Source: Coleofasciculus sp. LEGE 07092
GTDB taxonomy: Bacteria; Cyanobacteriota; Cyanobacteriia; Cyanobacteriales; Coleofasciculaceae
DNA length: 39,641 bases
Assembly: GCF_015207375.1 (NCBI RefSeq)
Contig: NZ_JADEWY010000056.1
Span: 1 to 39,641, forward strand
Direction of reading: 5' to 3'
In this document: piece by piece, positions 1 to 9,900 of the stretch
Position numbering within the stretch: position 1 is the first letter of the stretch
Layout of the letters: every line of letters begins with the position of its first letter
Notes under the pieces: generated by a model
What the model was told of the DNA's origin: nothing
The model's database searches: none
The model's input: the letters and a program-made list of their open reading frames with translations, nothing else
Translations under genes and position numbers: made by a program

Positions 1-23
1 GCTCCCCCGCTCCCCCGCTCCCC
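1..23. repeat. Short tandem repeat of GCTCCCCC
   Basis: Three consecutive copies of the octamer gctccccc (the last one short) open the window. Repeats of this type (7-8 bp, C/G-rich) are common between genes in filamentous cyanobacteria. A related repeat, agctcccc, closes the window. Confidence 0.8.
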
Positions 24-111
24 ATGAGCAGGGCTTATAAAATGAGGGGAATAGGTAAGTATATTATTTGTTGGCTTTGGTTGTAACGTTCAAAACGTAT
101 GCGGTGAACTC

Positions 112-3100
112 ATGGCATTTTCTTCAATCATTCGGACTCTAGAGCGATCGCCCCTTACCAGTGAACTGGTATCAAAACTGAATCGCCAGCCATCTCTACA
201 TCTGAATGGTATTCCCCGCCTGTCGAAGGGGTTGGTTGCATCTGCCTTAACTAAGGCTATGGGGCGAAACCTACTCGTTGTCTGCGCCACATTGGAAGAA
301 GCCAGTCGCTGGGCGGCACAACTAGAAACGATGGGTTGGGACACAGTTCACCTCTACCCTACCTCGGAAGCCTCCCCCTACGAACCCTTTGACCCCGAAT
401 CTGAGATGACTTGGGGACAAATGCAGGTGTTGGCGGATTTGGTGAATGGGGAATGGGGAATGGACAAGACTTTACCCAATCGTGGAGCCAAGCAACAATT
501 AGCAATTGTCGCCACTCATGCTGCCCTGCAACCTCACCTGCCGCCAATCGCTGCCTTTGAGCCATATTGCCTCACCCTAACCCAGGGGATGAGTTGGAAC
601 GCCAAGGCAATTGACGAAAAATTGGCGCGGTTGGGTTATGAGCGTGTTCCTTTGGTAGAAATGGAAGGTCAGTGGAGTCGGCGCGGTGATATTGTCGATG
701 TATTCCCCGTTGCCGCAGAATTGCCCGTGCGCCTCGAATGGTTCGGTGATGAACTCGAACAGTTACGGGAATTCGACCCCTCAACCCAGCGATCCCTTGA
801 CAAAATAGCCCAACTAGTGCTAACGCCCACAAATTTCAGTCCCATTATTACAGAAGCGCTAAATACTGCCCAAGCCGAACACGTCAAAGCCTACCTCTCA
901 CCAGAAGAACAAGCCTCCTGGGAAACCGGGGAATATATAGAAGGCAGTCGCCGTTTCCTAGGTATCGCTTTTGATCAACCCGCATCTCTTTTAGATTACT
1001 TACCCCCGCAGACAGTCATTGCTATTGATGAGCCAGAACAATGTCGCGCCCATAGCGATCGCTGGATAGAACACGCTCAAGAACAACTCGAAGCGATCGC
1101 TCCACCCCTTCCCCCCGTGCATCGTTCCTTTGACGAGTCAATAGCGGTGTTAGAAGCAGAGGAGCAGGGGAATAGGGGAGAAACCACCAACCTATCCGCT
1201 ACATCCGTTACCAAATCCGTTGCCACCCCATTCCCCATTCTGTACCTCTCAGAACTCGTAGAAGAAACCAATAAAAACGCCCTAAATCTTGCCAGTCGCC
1301 CTGTACCTGTAACCCCTCATCAGTTTGCCAAACTCGCAGAAGTAATTCGGGGCGAACGCGATAGGGGGTTATCAATTTGGCTGATTTCGGCTCAACCGAG
1401 TCGTTCGGTATCCCTGTTGCAAGAACACGACTGTCCGGCGCAGTTTGTCCCCAACCCCCGCGACTATCCAGCCATTGATAAGCTGCAAAGCCAAAAGACA
1501 CCTGTAGCGGTGAAGTATTCGGGACTGGCGGAACTGGAAGGCTTTATCCTGCCGACGTTCCGTATTGTAGTCGTTACAGACCGAGAATTTTTTGGACAGC
1601 ACGTTTTAGCTACCCCCAGTTACGTCCGCAAGCGCCGTCGTGCGGCATCGAAACAGGTTGATCCCAATAAGCTGAGTCCTGGGGATTATGTGGTTCATAA
1701 AAACCACGGGGTTGGTAAGTTTCTTAAACTGGAAAGCCTGACGATTAATCACGAAACCCGTGAGTATTTGGTTTTGCAATATGCCGATGGCTTGTTGCGA
1801 GTGGCAGCAGATCAGGTGGGGGTACTTTCCCGGTTTCGTAGTACAGATGCGAAGCCGCCTGTACTGAACAAGATGTCGGGCAAAGCCTGGGAAAAAACGA
1901 AAAGTCGCGTCCGCAAGAATATCAAGAAACTGGCAGTGGATTTACTGCAACTGTACGCCCAGCGATCGCAGCAATCAGGTTATGCTTACCCAGTCGATTC
2001 ACCCTGGCAGGAGGAGTTAGAGGAGTCGTTTCCCTATCAGCCAACTCCCGACCAACTCAAGGCAACTCAAGACGTGAAACGGGATTTAGAAAGCGATCGC
2101 CCGATGGATCGGTTAGTTTGTGGAGATGTGGGTTTTGGTAAAACTGAAGTGGCAATTCGGGCTATTTTTAAAGTTATCGTTTCTGGAAAGCAAGTGGCTT
2201 TCCTGGCTCCCACCACTATTCTTACCCAACAGCATTACCACACCCTCAAAGAACGCTTTGCCCCCTATCCGATTAATGTGGGATTGCTCAACCGCTTTCG
2301 TAGTGCCCAAGAACGAAAGGACATTCAAAGCCGTCTCGCTACGGGGGAATTGGATGTGGTGGTGGGGACACACCAACTATTAGGCAAGGGGGTAACATTT
2401 CGAGATTTGGGAATGTTGGTGATTGATGAAGAACAGCGGTTTGGGGTTAATCAGAAGGAGAAAATTAAGACTCTCAAAACTCAGGTAGACGTGCTGACTC
2501 TTAGCGCTACCCCCATTCCTCGTACCCTCTATATGTCTCTGTCTGGTGTGCGGGAAATGAGCTTAATTACCACACCCCCTCCTTCCCGGCGTCCGATTAA
2601 AACCCATCTGTCTCCCTATGACTCAGAAGCAATCCGCACAGCTATTCGCACGGAACTGGATCGGGGGGGGCAGGTGTTTTATGTGGTGCCGAAGGTAGAG
2701 GGTATTGAAGAAGTGGCGGCGCAACTGCGGGAGATGGTGCCTGGGGTGAGATTAGCGATCGCTCATGGTCAAATGCCGGAAGGGGAACTGGAAGCAACGA
2801 TGCTAACGTTTAGTAATGGGGAAGCGGATATTCTGGTTTGTACGACGATTATTGAATCAGGACTGGATATTCCTAGAGTTAATACGATTTTAATTGAAGA
2901 TGCTCAGAAGTTCGGTCTAGCTCAACTGTATCAGCTTCGAGGGCGAGTGGGTCGGGCGGGTATTCAAGCCCATGCTTGGTTATTTTACCCAAAGCAACGG
3001 CAACTGTCAGAAACGGCGCGGCAGCGCTTACGGGCAATTCAGGAGTTTACCCAACTGGGTTCGGGCTATCATTTGGCAACGCGGGATATGGAAATCCGGG

Positions 3101-3681
3101 GGGTGGGTAATCTCTTGGGTGCTGAACAGTCGGGACAGATGGATGCGATTGGCTTTGACTTGTACATGGAAATGCTGCAAGAAGCGATTCGGGAGATTCA
3201 GGGGCAGGAAATTCCCAAGGTCGATGATACTCAAATTGACTTGAATCTCACAGCATTCATTCCAGCCGATTATATCCCGGATTTAGACCAGAAGATGAGT
3301 GCGTATCGAGCAGTGGCATCGGCTGGATCGAAGGAGGAGTTGATACAGTTAGTGGCAGATTGGAGCGATCGCTATGGGGTTCTGCCTTCACCGGTTGAGC
3401 ATTTGGTGCGGGTGGTGGAGCTTAAGCAGGTTGCTAAATCTTTGGGATTTAGTCGGATTAAACCGGAGGGCAAGCAGCATGTTGTATTGGAAACGCCGAT
3501 GGAGGAACCGGCTTGGAATTTGCTGAAGGAGAATTTACCGGAGCATTTGCGATCGCGGTTTGTCTATTCGCTGGGGAAGGTGACGGTGCGGGGTTTGGGA
3601 GTGCTTAAAGCGGATCAGCAGTTAGGGCATCTGATTGACTGGTTTGGGAAGATGCAGGGGGCGTTGCCGGAGGCAGTTTAG
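112..3681 (+). CDS. mfd: Transcription-repair coupling factor Mfd
   Basis: Mfd is a DNA translocase that displaces RNA polymerase stalled at lesions and recruits UvrA for nucleotide excision repair. The 1189 residues match the usual family length of about 1150. Visible parts in order: a UvrB-like N-terminal module ([11 protein letters not shown] near residue 185), the RNA-polymerase-interaction domain with the [14 protein letters not shown] motif near residue 525, Walker [10 protein letters not shown] (G671 to E679), the DEEQ helicase motif (772-775), LSATPIPRT, the RGRVGR motif, the TRD-type segment [16 protein letters not shown], and a C-terminal TRCF domain. The ATG at 112 lies a few bases after a GGTGA stretch. 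Two low-complexity inserts near residues 111-127 and 347-375 are encoded by tandem-repeat-like DNA and are probably not part of the ancestral fold. The gene stands alone on the plus strand next to a minus-strand glycan locus. Confidence 0.97.
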   Translation: MAFSSIIRTLERSPLTSELVSKLNRQPSLHLNGIPRLSKGLVASALTKAMGRNLLVVCATLEEASRWAAQLETMGWDTVHLYPTSEASPYEPFDPESEMTWGQMQVLADLVNGEWGMDKTLPNRGAKQQLAIVATHAALQPHLPPIAAFEPYCLTLTQGMSWNAKAIDEKLARLGYERVPLVEMEGQWSRRGDIVDVFPVAAELPVRLEWFGDELEQLREFDPSTQRSLDKIAQLVLTPTNFSPIITEALNTAQAEHVKAYLSPEEQASWETGEYIEGSRRFLGIAFDQPASLLDYLPPQTVIAIDEPEQCRAHSDRWIEHAQEQLEAIAPPLPPVHRSFDESIAVLEAEEQGNRGETTNLSATSVTKSVATPFPILYLSELVEETNKNALNLASRPVPVTPHQFAKLAEVIRGERDRGLSIWLISAQPSRSVSLLQEHDCPAQFVPNPRDYPAIDKLQSQKTPVAVKYSGLAELEGFILPTFRIVVVTDREFFGQHVLATPSYVRKRRRAASKQVDPNKLSPGDYVVHKNHGVGKFLKLESLTINHETREYLVLQYADGLLRVAADQVGVLSRFRSTDAKPPVLNKMSGKAWEKTKSRVRKNIKKLAVDLLQLYAQRSQQSGYAYPVDSPWQEELEESFPYQPTPDQLKATQDVKRDLESDRPMDRLVCGDVGFGKTEVAIRAIFKVIVSGKQVAFLAPTTILTQQHYHTLKERFAPYPINVGLLNRFRSAQERKDIQSRLATGELDVVVGTHQLLGKGVTFRDLGMLVIDEEQRFGVNQKEKIKTLKTQVDVLTLSATPIPRTLYMSLSGVREMSLITTPPPSRRPIKTHLSPYDSEAIRTAIRTELDRGGQVFYVVPKVEGIEEVAAQLREMVPGVRLAIAHGQMPEGELEATMLTFSNGEADILVCTTIIESGLDIPRVNTILIEDAQKFGLAQLYQLRGRVGRAGIQAHAWLFYPKQRQLSETARQRLRAIQEFTQLGSGYHLATRDMEIRGVGNLLGAEQSGQMDAIGFDLYMEMLQEAIREIQGQEIPKVDDTQIDLNLTAFIPADYIPDLDQKMSAYRAVASAGSKEELIQLVADWSDRYGVLPSPVEHLVRVVELKQVAKSLGFSRIKPEGKQHVVLETPMEEPAWNLLKENLPEHLRSRFVYSLGKVTVRGLGVLKADQQLGHLIDWFGKMQGALPEAV

Positions 3682-3699
3682 TTTAGTGCTTCATCAGTC

Positions 3700-3715
3700 A
3701 GGGGTTTAAACCTCT
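3700..3715. terminator. Inverted repeat after mfd
   Basis: The sequence aggggtttaaacctct, about 20 bases after the mfd stop, is an inverted repeat with one imperfect position. No long T tract follows, so intrinsic termination is possible but not certain. It resembles a hairpin at 19238-19255 and may instead be a dispersed repeat. Confidence 0.4.
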
Positions 3716-3748
3716 AGCGGTTGGTGAGACGGGTGCAAGATGTGAGAT

Positions 3749-3899
3749 TCAAGCTAAATCCCAGTGATGAGGTGGACAAAGGACACTGGGGAAGGAATAT
3801 TACCATCGATTCCCAGATAATCTTGAATTCCGAACTCTTGAAAAACCAATAACCACGTTCCATCCCCGCATCCCACATCAATAAAACTCTGGGGATGAA
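3749..3899 (-). pseudogene. Chimeric relic: methyltransferase motif I region joined to a Wzt C-terminal tail
   Basis: Reading the minus strand from 3899, one frame encodes SFIDVGCGDGTWLLVF followed by GIQDYLGIDG. This is motif I and the acidic motif II strand of a class I SAM methyltransferase, and it has no start codon or remainder of the enzyme. About ten codons later the frame stops at 3754-3756. Shifting the frame gives CPPHHWDLA and a stop at 3749-3751, which matches the end of the relic at 4743 (YPPLHWDLG, stop) and the true Wzt end (SPPLRWEIS). The simplest reading is a deletion that joined the front of a methyltransferase gene to the last codons of a second wzt-like gene, followed by decay. 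It sits directly downstream of the intact methyltransferase gene. Confidence 0.7.
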
Positions 3900-3905
3900 T
3901 TAACC

Positions 3906-4616
3906 TTAACCTAATTTTTCTACATTCATTCTTTTTATGGCTACATCATGATAGCCGCCCCAACTATCAAGAGCAAAAAATATTATTTCCCAGTCATTTG
4001 CAATACAAAACTCATTAACTGCTCGCGGAATACCATAGGGTATCATTTCGGCAACTGACCAGATTGTATAATCATTAAAAATTAGCAATCCATCTTCTTT
4101 TACTTTATTAAATCCCTCATTAATATCCTTTTTTACACCTTCATAGGAGTGATCTCCATCAATGTATATCCAGTCAAAGTAACTATCGGGAAAGTTTTTG
4201 AGAATAGAAGATGAATCTCCTTCATGAATCTCAATTTTATTGTCACTTATTTTTTCCTGTAATAACTTTTTATTTCCCTGATTCAGTTCTCTTTTCAATA
4301 GGGATAAATCAATATCTATAATGTGAAATTTTTGGGGTTTTGTAACAGAAACTATTTTTTCTGCGAAGTGTCCGTATTGCGTTCCTACCTCAGCAACCGT
4401 AGCGCCTTTAGGTAGGTGCTCTAGCATTTTTTCTCGACTCTCAACTACATGACAATTTTTTAGATGAGAACTGCTAAGTGGTGAAGCACATAATATGGAA
4501 GGATTATTTAACCAATCACTCCCTTGTGACTTATAATAATTATTTACCATGAGCTGGAAGAATTGTTGTCTAGTTTTTATGAATAATTTTTGTGGATATT
4601 TTATAAACTTAATCAT
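3906..4616 (-). CDS. Class I SAM-dependent methyltransferase (Methyltransf_24-like)
   Basis: Predicted to transfer a methyl group from S-adenosylmethionine, probably to a sugar or glycan precursor given the surrounding genes; the substrate is unknown. The Rossmann motif I is AEVGTQYGHFAEK, motif II is the acidic IIDIDLS, and the DWIYIDGDHSYEGV stretch is typical of the Methyltransf_24 group. An upstream TTG at 4631 could extend the frame, but the ATG at 4616 follows GAAGGA at a normal ribosome-binding spacing, so I start there (236 residues). The gene is clearly AT-richer than its neighbours (many AAT, ATT and AAA codons), which suggests separate acquisition. It is flanked on both sides by broken copies of glycan-export and methyltransferase genes. 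Confidence 0.85.
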   Translation of the reverse strand: MIKFIKYPQKLFIKTRQQFFQLMVNNYYKSQGSDWLNNPSILCASPLSSSHLKNCHVVESREKMLEHLPKGATVAEVGTQYGHFAEKIVSVTKPQKFHIIDIDLSLLKRELNQGNKKLLQEKISDNKIEIHEGDSSSILKNFPDSYFDWIYIDGDHSYEGVKKDINEGFNKVKEDGLLIFNDYTIWSVAEMIPYGIPRAVNEFCIANDWEIIFFALDSWGGYHDVAIKRMNVEKLG

Positions 4617-4742
4617 TGTTTTTTCCTTCAATAAGGTTTGTCTTAAATTTTAATGATATTTTTTACCTTTGTCAATAAGCAAAAAAATAATTTCAGGATA
4701 TGTTTTTCAGTAGTTACTCTAAACTGCTTAAGTCAGTAATAT

Positions 4743-4949
4743 TTATCCTAAATCCCAGTGAAGAGGGGGATAAATAACGCCTTTTTTTCCTGTTTTTGAA
4801 TGGATAAGCAACGGGTAAACGTGCCAATGATAATCGTAGGCGTAAACCCAATTTTGTTCGTAGCTCCCAACATCAACAAAGTACTGTCCGCTATTCAGGT
4901 CAAGTCGCGCGATCGCGTTTCCCTTGCTGTAGCTGTTATTTACTGCCTG
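4743..4949 (-). pseudogene. Relic of a second Wzt-type ABC ATPase C-terminal domain
   Basis: The minus strand is open from a stop at 4950-4952 to a stop at 4743-4745. It encodes about 68 residues with no start codon and no ATPase domain. The segments RLDLNSGQYFVDVG, YAYDYHWHVYPL and PPLHWD align almost residue for residue with the last 55 or so residues of the intact ATPase encoded at 10636-11892 (RLDLNGGKYFIDVG, YAYDYHWHVYPL, PPLRWE). The reading frame is intact over this span, so the loss of the rest of the gene is either recent or the piece was copied as a fragment. It lies between the small methyltransferase and the membrane protein gene. Confidence 0.8.
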
Positions 4950-5018
4950 TTATATTTGTTGATAATATAAAGTTTACCGCCTAGCTAGTATTGCTATAGT
5001 GATGGTACTGACTAGGCT

Positions 5019-6770
5019 TTAGAAAACTGGTACACCCAACCCTGCATGACCTTCGGGGCAACTAGTATTGTGCTGATTCGTATTGAAAGTTTGGAAGTAG
5101 TAATAAGCAGACTTAGCATCAGTTATTTGGTGAGTTGTTTTTCGATCAAAGTGATAAATAAACAGTTTCTCGTAGGGATAATTTTCCTTAGCACCATATA
5201 TTCCATATAGTGATGTAGAGAGTCCATCTCCTTTGACCTTTAAGTTTGGTGTGACAATATCTGCCTTGAGAGTGTAATCGCGGTAAAACATCATCAATGC
5301 TCCAGCGAGATCCCAGCTCGATTCAAAAATAATTGCAGGTCCAACATAGGGGCAGACCCCATCAAGAATCAAGGTACTCCCGGCAGGCAAGGTGGGAAAC
5401 TGCCGACGAATATCAGCTAGAACTGCTTGTTCTTGACGATAAGCCGTTATCCAAAAAGAAGCAAGAGTGTTATTAATAAGGAAGCCACTTGTGCAAAGTA
5501 AAGAAACTAGTATGCAGAAGAGGCTTCTGCGTAACCGATCTGAGGGCAAAAAGGTACTCACCCAACCTATCCCACCCACTAGCGAGATTGCTACTCCTAC
5601 TGCTGCTGCCATCGCAGTACGGTTCGCTATTCCCGTGGATGAAAACTGAAGTTGAAAGGTGGTCAGAAAAATCATGTAGCCTAAACCAAAAACAACCAAA
5701 CCTAGGATAATGTAGCGCAACATATGGGTTCGACTAGGCATCTGAGCTTTCCCTTGCCTAGCTGTGAAATGGAGATACTTAAATATGCCTAAAGCCAGCA
5801 CTCCTGCTAGGGCAAATGTTCCTATGTTGGGGTAATCCCACACTATCCGACACACCGCATGAGGTAAACCAAGCCCATAGTCACCATAATGCACAGTGAT
5901 CGCTTGCTTTATATTCAGCCCATAATCATATTTATCATATTTAAGAGAAACAGCATTTTTGGCAACTCTAAGCATTTGCTGCATCAAGCCTGCTTTATTT
6001 CCCATACGAGTTGTGGTCTGTGCTTTAAATAGGAGCGTTTGGATCACTAGCAGTATGTTAATCCCAGATAGTACTGAGAATTTCCACCAAACTAACGGCT
6101 TTTTAAGGGATGAGCTATCGAGTTGGCGACTGCGATACCAAACCACTAGCGGATTGAGGAGAAACAGGGGCAAAAAAATCTCATAGGCTAAGCCACTTCC
6201 AAGTAGGCTAATGATACTGAGTACTTTCCAGCTCCATACTAGTGGTTCTCTAGCTTGTATCCCTCTCAAGTCGGAATAGAGGCTTAGAAAGTACAAGGTC
6301 ATGCTCAAGGTAATTTGAAAACTTGCGACCCAAAAGCGGTTAGTGGAATAGTGGGGGAGTAAGGCATACACTACTGGTACAGTAAGAGCAAGTAGGCGTG
6401 ACTGACCCAGTTCACGAAGTACTAGATAGAACAGAAGAATGCCTGACAGTAGTACCGCAGCATTAACCAAATGATATCCGAGTGGGTGAGAACCAAATAA
6501 CCAATATAACCCTGCTAGGTATAGTATCTGTACTGGTCGCATCTGAACGTGGGGAGAATACACTGAGCGAAACAGCCCAATCAGAGATTGATCCTGGGAT
6601 AGACTGAAATACCCCAGAAAAGACCAGTCATCACTATAAAAGCCTAAATGCCAAACGTAAAGGATTAGCGAGAACACTACGACGAGACTTAAGAATAGAA
6701 AATCTTGGAGTGTGACATTTAGATTCTTAAAAAGTACAGTTCTTTGGTTGAAATTCATTTTGATTTTCAT
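5019..6770 (-). CDS. Polytopic membrane protein, GT-C glycosyltransferase-like
   Basis: A 583-residue integral membrane protein with many hydrophobic helices: an N-terminal helix around residues 22-42, repeated helices to about residue 420, and a hydrophilic C-terminal part of about 130 residues. The first extramembrane loop begins with YSDDWSFLG. An acidic pair at that place is usual in lipid-phosphosugar-dependent GT-C enzymes (GT39/GT83-like), where it contributes to catalysis and metal binding. A transferase that decorates the exported glycan or a protein on the outer face of the membrane fits the locus, but the acceptor and sugar cannot be read from sequence. I start at the first ATG; an ATG four codons later is equally possible and neither has a strong ribosome-binding site. 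About 220 bases separate it from the upstream fusion gene. Confidence 0.6.
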   Translation of the reverse strand: MKIKMNFNQRTVLFKNLNVTLQDFLFLSLVVVFSLILYVWHLGFYSDDWSFLGYFSLSQDQSLIGLFRSVYSPHVQMRPVQILYLAGLYWLFGSHPLGYHLVNAAVLLSGILLFYLVLRELGQSRLLALTVPVVYALLPHYSTNRFWVASFQITLSMTLYFLSLYSDLRGIQAREPLVWSWKVLSIISLLGSGLAYEIFLPLFLLNPLVVWYRSRQLDSSSLKKPLVWWKFSVLSGINILLVIQTLLFKAQTTTRMGNKAGLMQQMLRVAKNAVSLKYDKYDYGLNIKQAITVHYGDYGLGLPHAVCRIVWDYPNIGTFALAGVLALGIFKYLHFTARQGKAQMPSRTHMLRYIILGLVVFGLGYMIFLTTFQLQFSSTGIANRTAMAAAVGVAISLVGGIGWVSTFLPSDRLRRSLFCILVSLLCTSGFLINNTLASFWITAYRQEQAVLADIRRQFPTLPAGSTLILDGVCPYVGPAIIFESSWDLAGALMMFYRDYTLKADIVTPNLKVKGDGLSTSLYGIYGAKENYPYEKLFIYHFDRKTTHQITDAKSAYYYFQTFNTNQHNTSCPEGHAGLGVPVF

Positions 6771-6904
6771 TGTTCATGTTTGCCTTGTCTACTATCTACA
6801 TTTTTAGAAACAAAGGATCTAATATCGATTTTCTGTCACTCTCGCCAGATCAAAACCTAAAACACTTATACTGAAAGAATTTCACCATTTGAGCTTACAG
6901 AAAT

Positions 6905-6950
6905 TTTCACGCTCCTAACGTAGTGGGAAAAATAATAAAGGATAACCCTC
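6905..6950 (-). pseudogene. Possible short relic of a Wzt tail
   Basis: In the gap after the 1211-residue gene, the minus strand carries blocks close to TATCCTT and CCCACTACGTT-GGA. These appear in the same order at the end of the intact Wzt-type ATPase gene (positions 10680-10712). The spacing differs by a few bases and the tryptophan codon is a TAG here. The match is short and could be chance. Confidence 0.3.
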
Positions 6951-6993
6951 TCGCTGAACTATTGAACTAGCGCTTTGCTTTAATCATTTCCAA

Positions 6994-9900
6994 TCATGAA
7001 GTTAGCTTACCAACAAACTCCTGCAAGCTATCAGAACCCATGACCTCAACACGAGGTAGTGCCAGTAGCCTGTCTTCAAAACGTGCCCGACCTGACCGAC
7101 AAGACAAACCAAAGACATAACCACAAGCTCCGATTAAGTGTTCAACTACTGGGTCAAAATCGCCATGTGGATAAGCAAAGGAGCGGATGGGGAATCCCAA
7201 CTGCTGTTCAAGGATGCTTCGCGATCGCGCCCCTTCTCGCACCACCTCTGCAACCGTAAGGCTGGTGAGTGGGTGATGGCTGGCAGAGTGAGAGCCAAAC
7301 TCAACTCCCTCGGCTTGCAGTTGCTGGATGTGCTGCCAATCTAGTAAAGGTAGCTCCTCACTATAGAGGTAGTCCCAGCTATTAGACTGTCCAACTTTAT
7401 CCGCGACCAAAAAAACGGTAGCTGAGAAGCCGTATTGTTTCAGCAAGGGCCAAGCATAGGTTAAAAAGTCCCGGTAGCCATCATCAAAGGTGATTAGCAC
7501 GGCTCGACCCGTTAATGGTTTTCTACTTGCCATCGCCTTGCGCCAGTCCTCTAAGGTGACACTATAAAACCCACTATCCCGCAGATAACAAAGTTGTTCC
7601 TCAAAAGCTTGGGGTGTCACGCGCCAACGATTCATCTTTGGCGAACCAGTCGGTGCAATGCGGTGATACATCAAAATTGGCAAGCGGTCAGTTACCACTG
7701 CCAACTCAGCACCAAGGCGTTTTGGCTGACCCCCTAACCACAAAACATCAGCAGCTACCATAGGCGGAGGGGGTGTAGGCTGATCCATTTGGATTACCTG
7801 TGGAGTTCGCTGTTGCCAGGGTAGATGCCAACGAGGTTTTCGCTGGAAAAGCTGAATGCGGTAAAGGGGAGTGTGGATTTCCTTGACGAGGTGAAGTCCA
7901 GGTGTATTGGCAAGGGTATCGCCAATGACTTTAGCGCCGAAGGGAAAGTCCCAGTTATATCCTGCTCGATCGGGTTCATCGACGACAAGATTGGCATGGG
8001 CTGTGAGCAAGTAACCACCCAGTTCAAGGGCATCAGCAAATTTCTGGGCAACCGCTTCTAGTACTTTGCGTTCATTTGTGAAGTAAAGTACCTCACTACA
8101 CACGATCAGATCGAAGCGACCGGGAAGAGGATCTTTTACGAAATCCAGCCGCATACAGCTAACATGGTCTAGCCCTGCACAGCGTTCAGTCGTCTGCTCG
8201 ATCGCAATTTGAGAAATGTCGGCGGCAATTAGCTTACCAACGCGGGGAGCCAGTTGTATCGTGAAGTGACCGGCTGCACAGGCTAGCTCAAGCGCCCGCT
8301 TAATGGGCTTGGATGGCAGTAGTGAAAGCGTCTGCTCGTACTTCGTCTGCTCGTAGGAGTTATCGTAATTCCATCGCTCTGGCCCTTTAGCAAAGGTTGT
8401 TTCAAAGTAGCTCCGATCATAGAAGTTTGTGCAATTTTCTTCAGCTTGACTAGAGACAGGCGAACTTGTAGCAGTGCGCTGCTGAGTTCCAAACGGGTGC
8501 AGAATCAGACCTGGTACATAGAACACCCGTTCGGGTTGCTGGTTTTTTTCGGGAATTTGAATCAGTGGTTCGCCAGCAACCAGAGCAGCATGAGTCAGCT
8601 CATTGGACGCTGTTTTAGGAAGCATTGCCCATCGAGAAGCACTGGTTCCGATCGCTTCTTGAGTGCGATGACCCAGCAACAACGTGCTTTCGGACAGTCG
8701 CAAAACCTCCCCCACAGCGGAAGCCGTGCCTGGTACAAGACCAGGTACAGTTGCTTCTAGCTCTGAAGTGTCCTGACTGCGCCGTACTGCTGCCACCTGC
8801 GCCAATCGCTCTCTTAGCGATACCCCATCGGTAAGGGGTCTGCCGAGTAAACCCTCTCGGACAACAGCTCGACATAACTCAAAGCCGCTCTCGATTGTCA
8901 GCGCTACTTGCAACTGCCCTGCACTGACAATCCGTGATTGAGTGGGAATGGTAAAGACCCCAATGGCAATTCCACCGACTGTCAGCACAACATTGAGGAA
9001 TTGACCAGAAACCTTTACATCAGCTAACTCATCGCTAACCTCGACCACAAGGCAAGCATCTGTTGAATGTTGGGCTGGGGATTGGGAGTTGTTTTTCTCC
9101 TTCTTCCTTCTCTGTTCTGCTGCCTGCGGATCGTAGAAAATCTCATCAGACCAGTCAGAATGTCCCCAAAGCTCTTGTAAGAATATCGTCCAACCAACCT
9201 GATCGTGCGCTTGTATCCAGAACTGTTCGCCCTCTAACAGTCCTTCGGCAAGACGCAGAGTTCCCCGCCATAGTGCTAAGCCTGTTGACTCGTGTTGGAT
9301 TTGCAAATCTTGGTAAATTGTGCGCTGGAAGAAGCGACCCAGCAAGACCCAAGCGAACTCAGCGGCGATCGCATCAGCAAGCACGCATTTTGAAACTACT
9401 CCCTCACACACTGGAAGTTCTACAATTCCGAGTGTTTCTCCCTCCAGTTCAACTCTTGCATACAGGCGTTCGGCTGAAGCAGGAGTAACGATATCTTGGA
9501 TTGGCTCTGTCACCTCAATGCTTGCTCTATGAGATGTGCCAATCGTCAAAGGAGACAGCGCTACTGATTTCTCCAGGATGAAGCGCTCTAGGAGAGTACT
9601 GGCACGACGAGCTAGCCCAATTGCTGTTGCATGTGCTTCCAAGACAACCAAAAATTCATTAATGCCTGCTTCAAGACGTTGCCATAGGATGTGGTAATCA
9701 GGTAGGGGGCAACAAGTCGGCAGAGGTAAAGCGTAGAAAAGGTACTGAGCAACCTGCATCGGATCTAGCTCTGGAGCGCGGTTATCTACAAGCAGATCAA
9801 GCAGGGAACGAGTACTTTGACCTCCACCGATTAGCAGTCCAGCTACCCAACAAGCAAAGAGCAGATTGGCAGTGGGTAGTTCTTCAATAGGTAGCCCTTT

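Noticed and set aside
3906..4631. Longer start (TTG at 4631) for the small methyltransferase
   Set aside because: The ATG at 4616 has a well-spaced GAAGGA in front of it, and the TTG start would overlap that site.
8446..8760. A 104-residue plus-strand reading frame inside the fusion gene
   Set aside because: It lies opposite a strongly supported coding region and has no recognisable domain or ribosome-binding site.
9063..9488. A 141-residue plus-strand reading frame inside the fusion gene
   Set aside because: It is antisense to the middle of the 1211-residue gene, shows Pro/Arg/Ser-rich shadow composition and no family motif.
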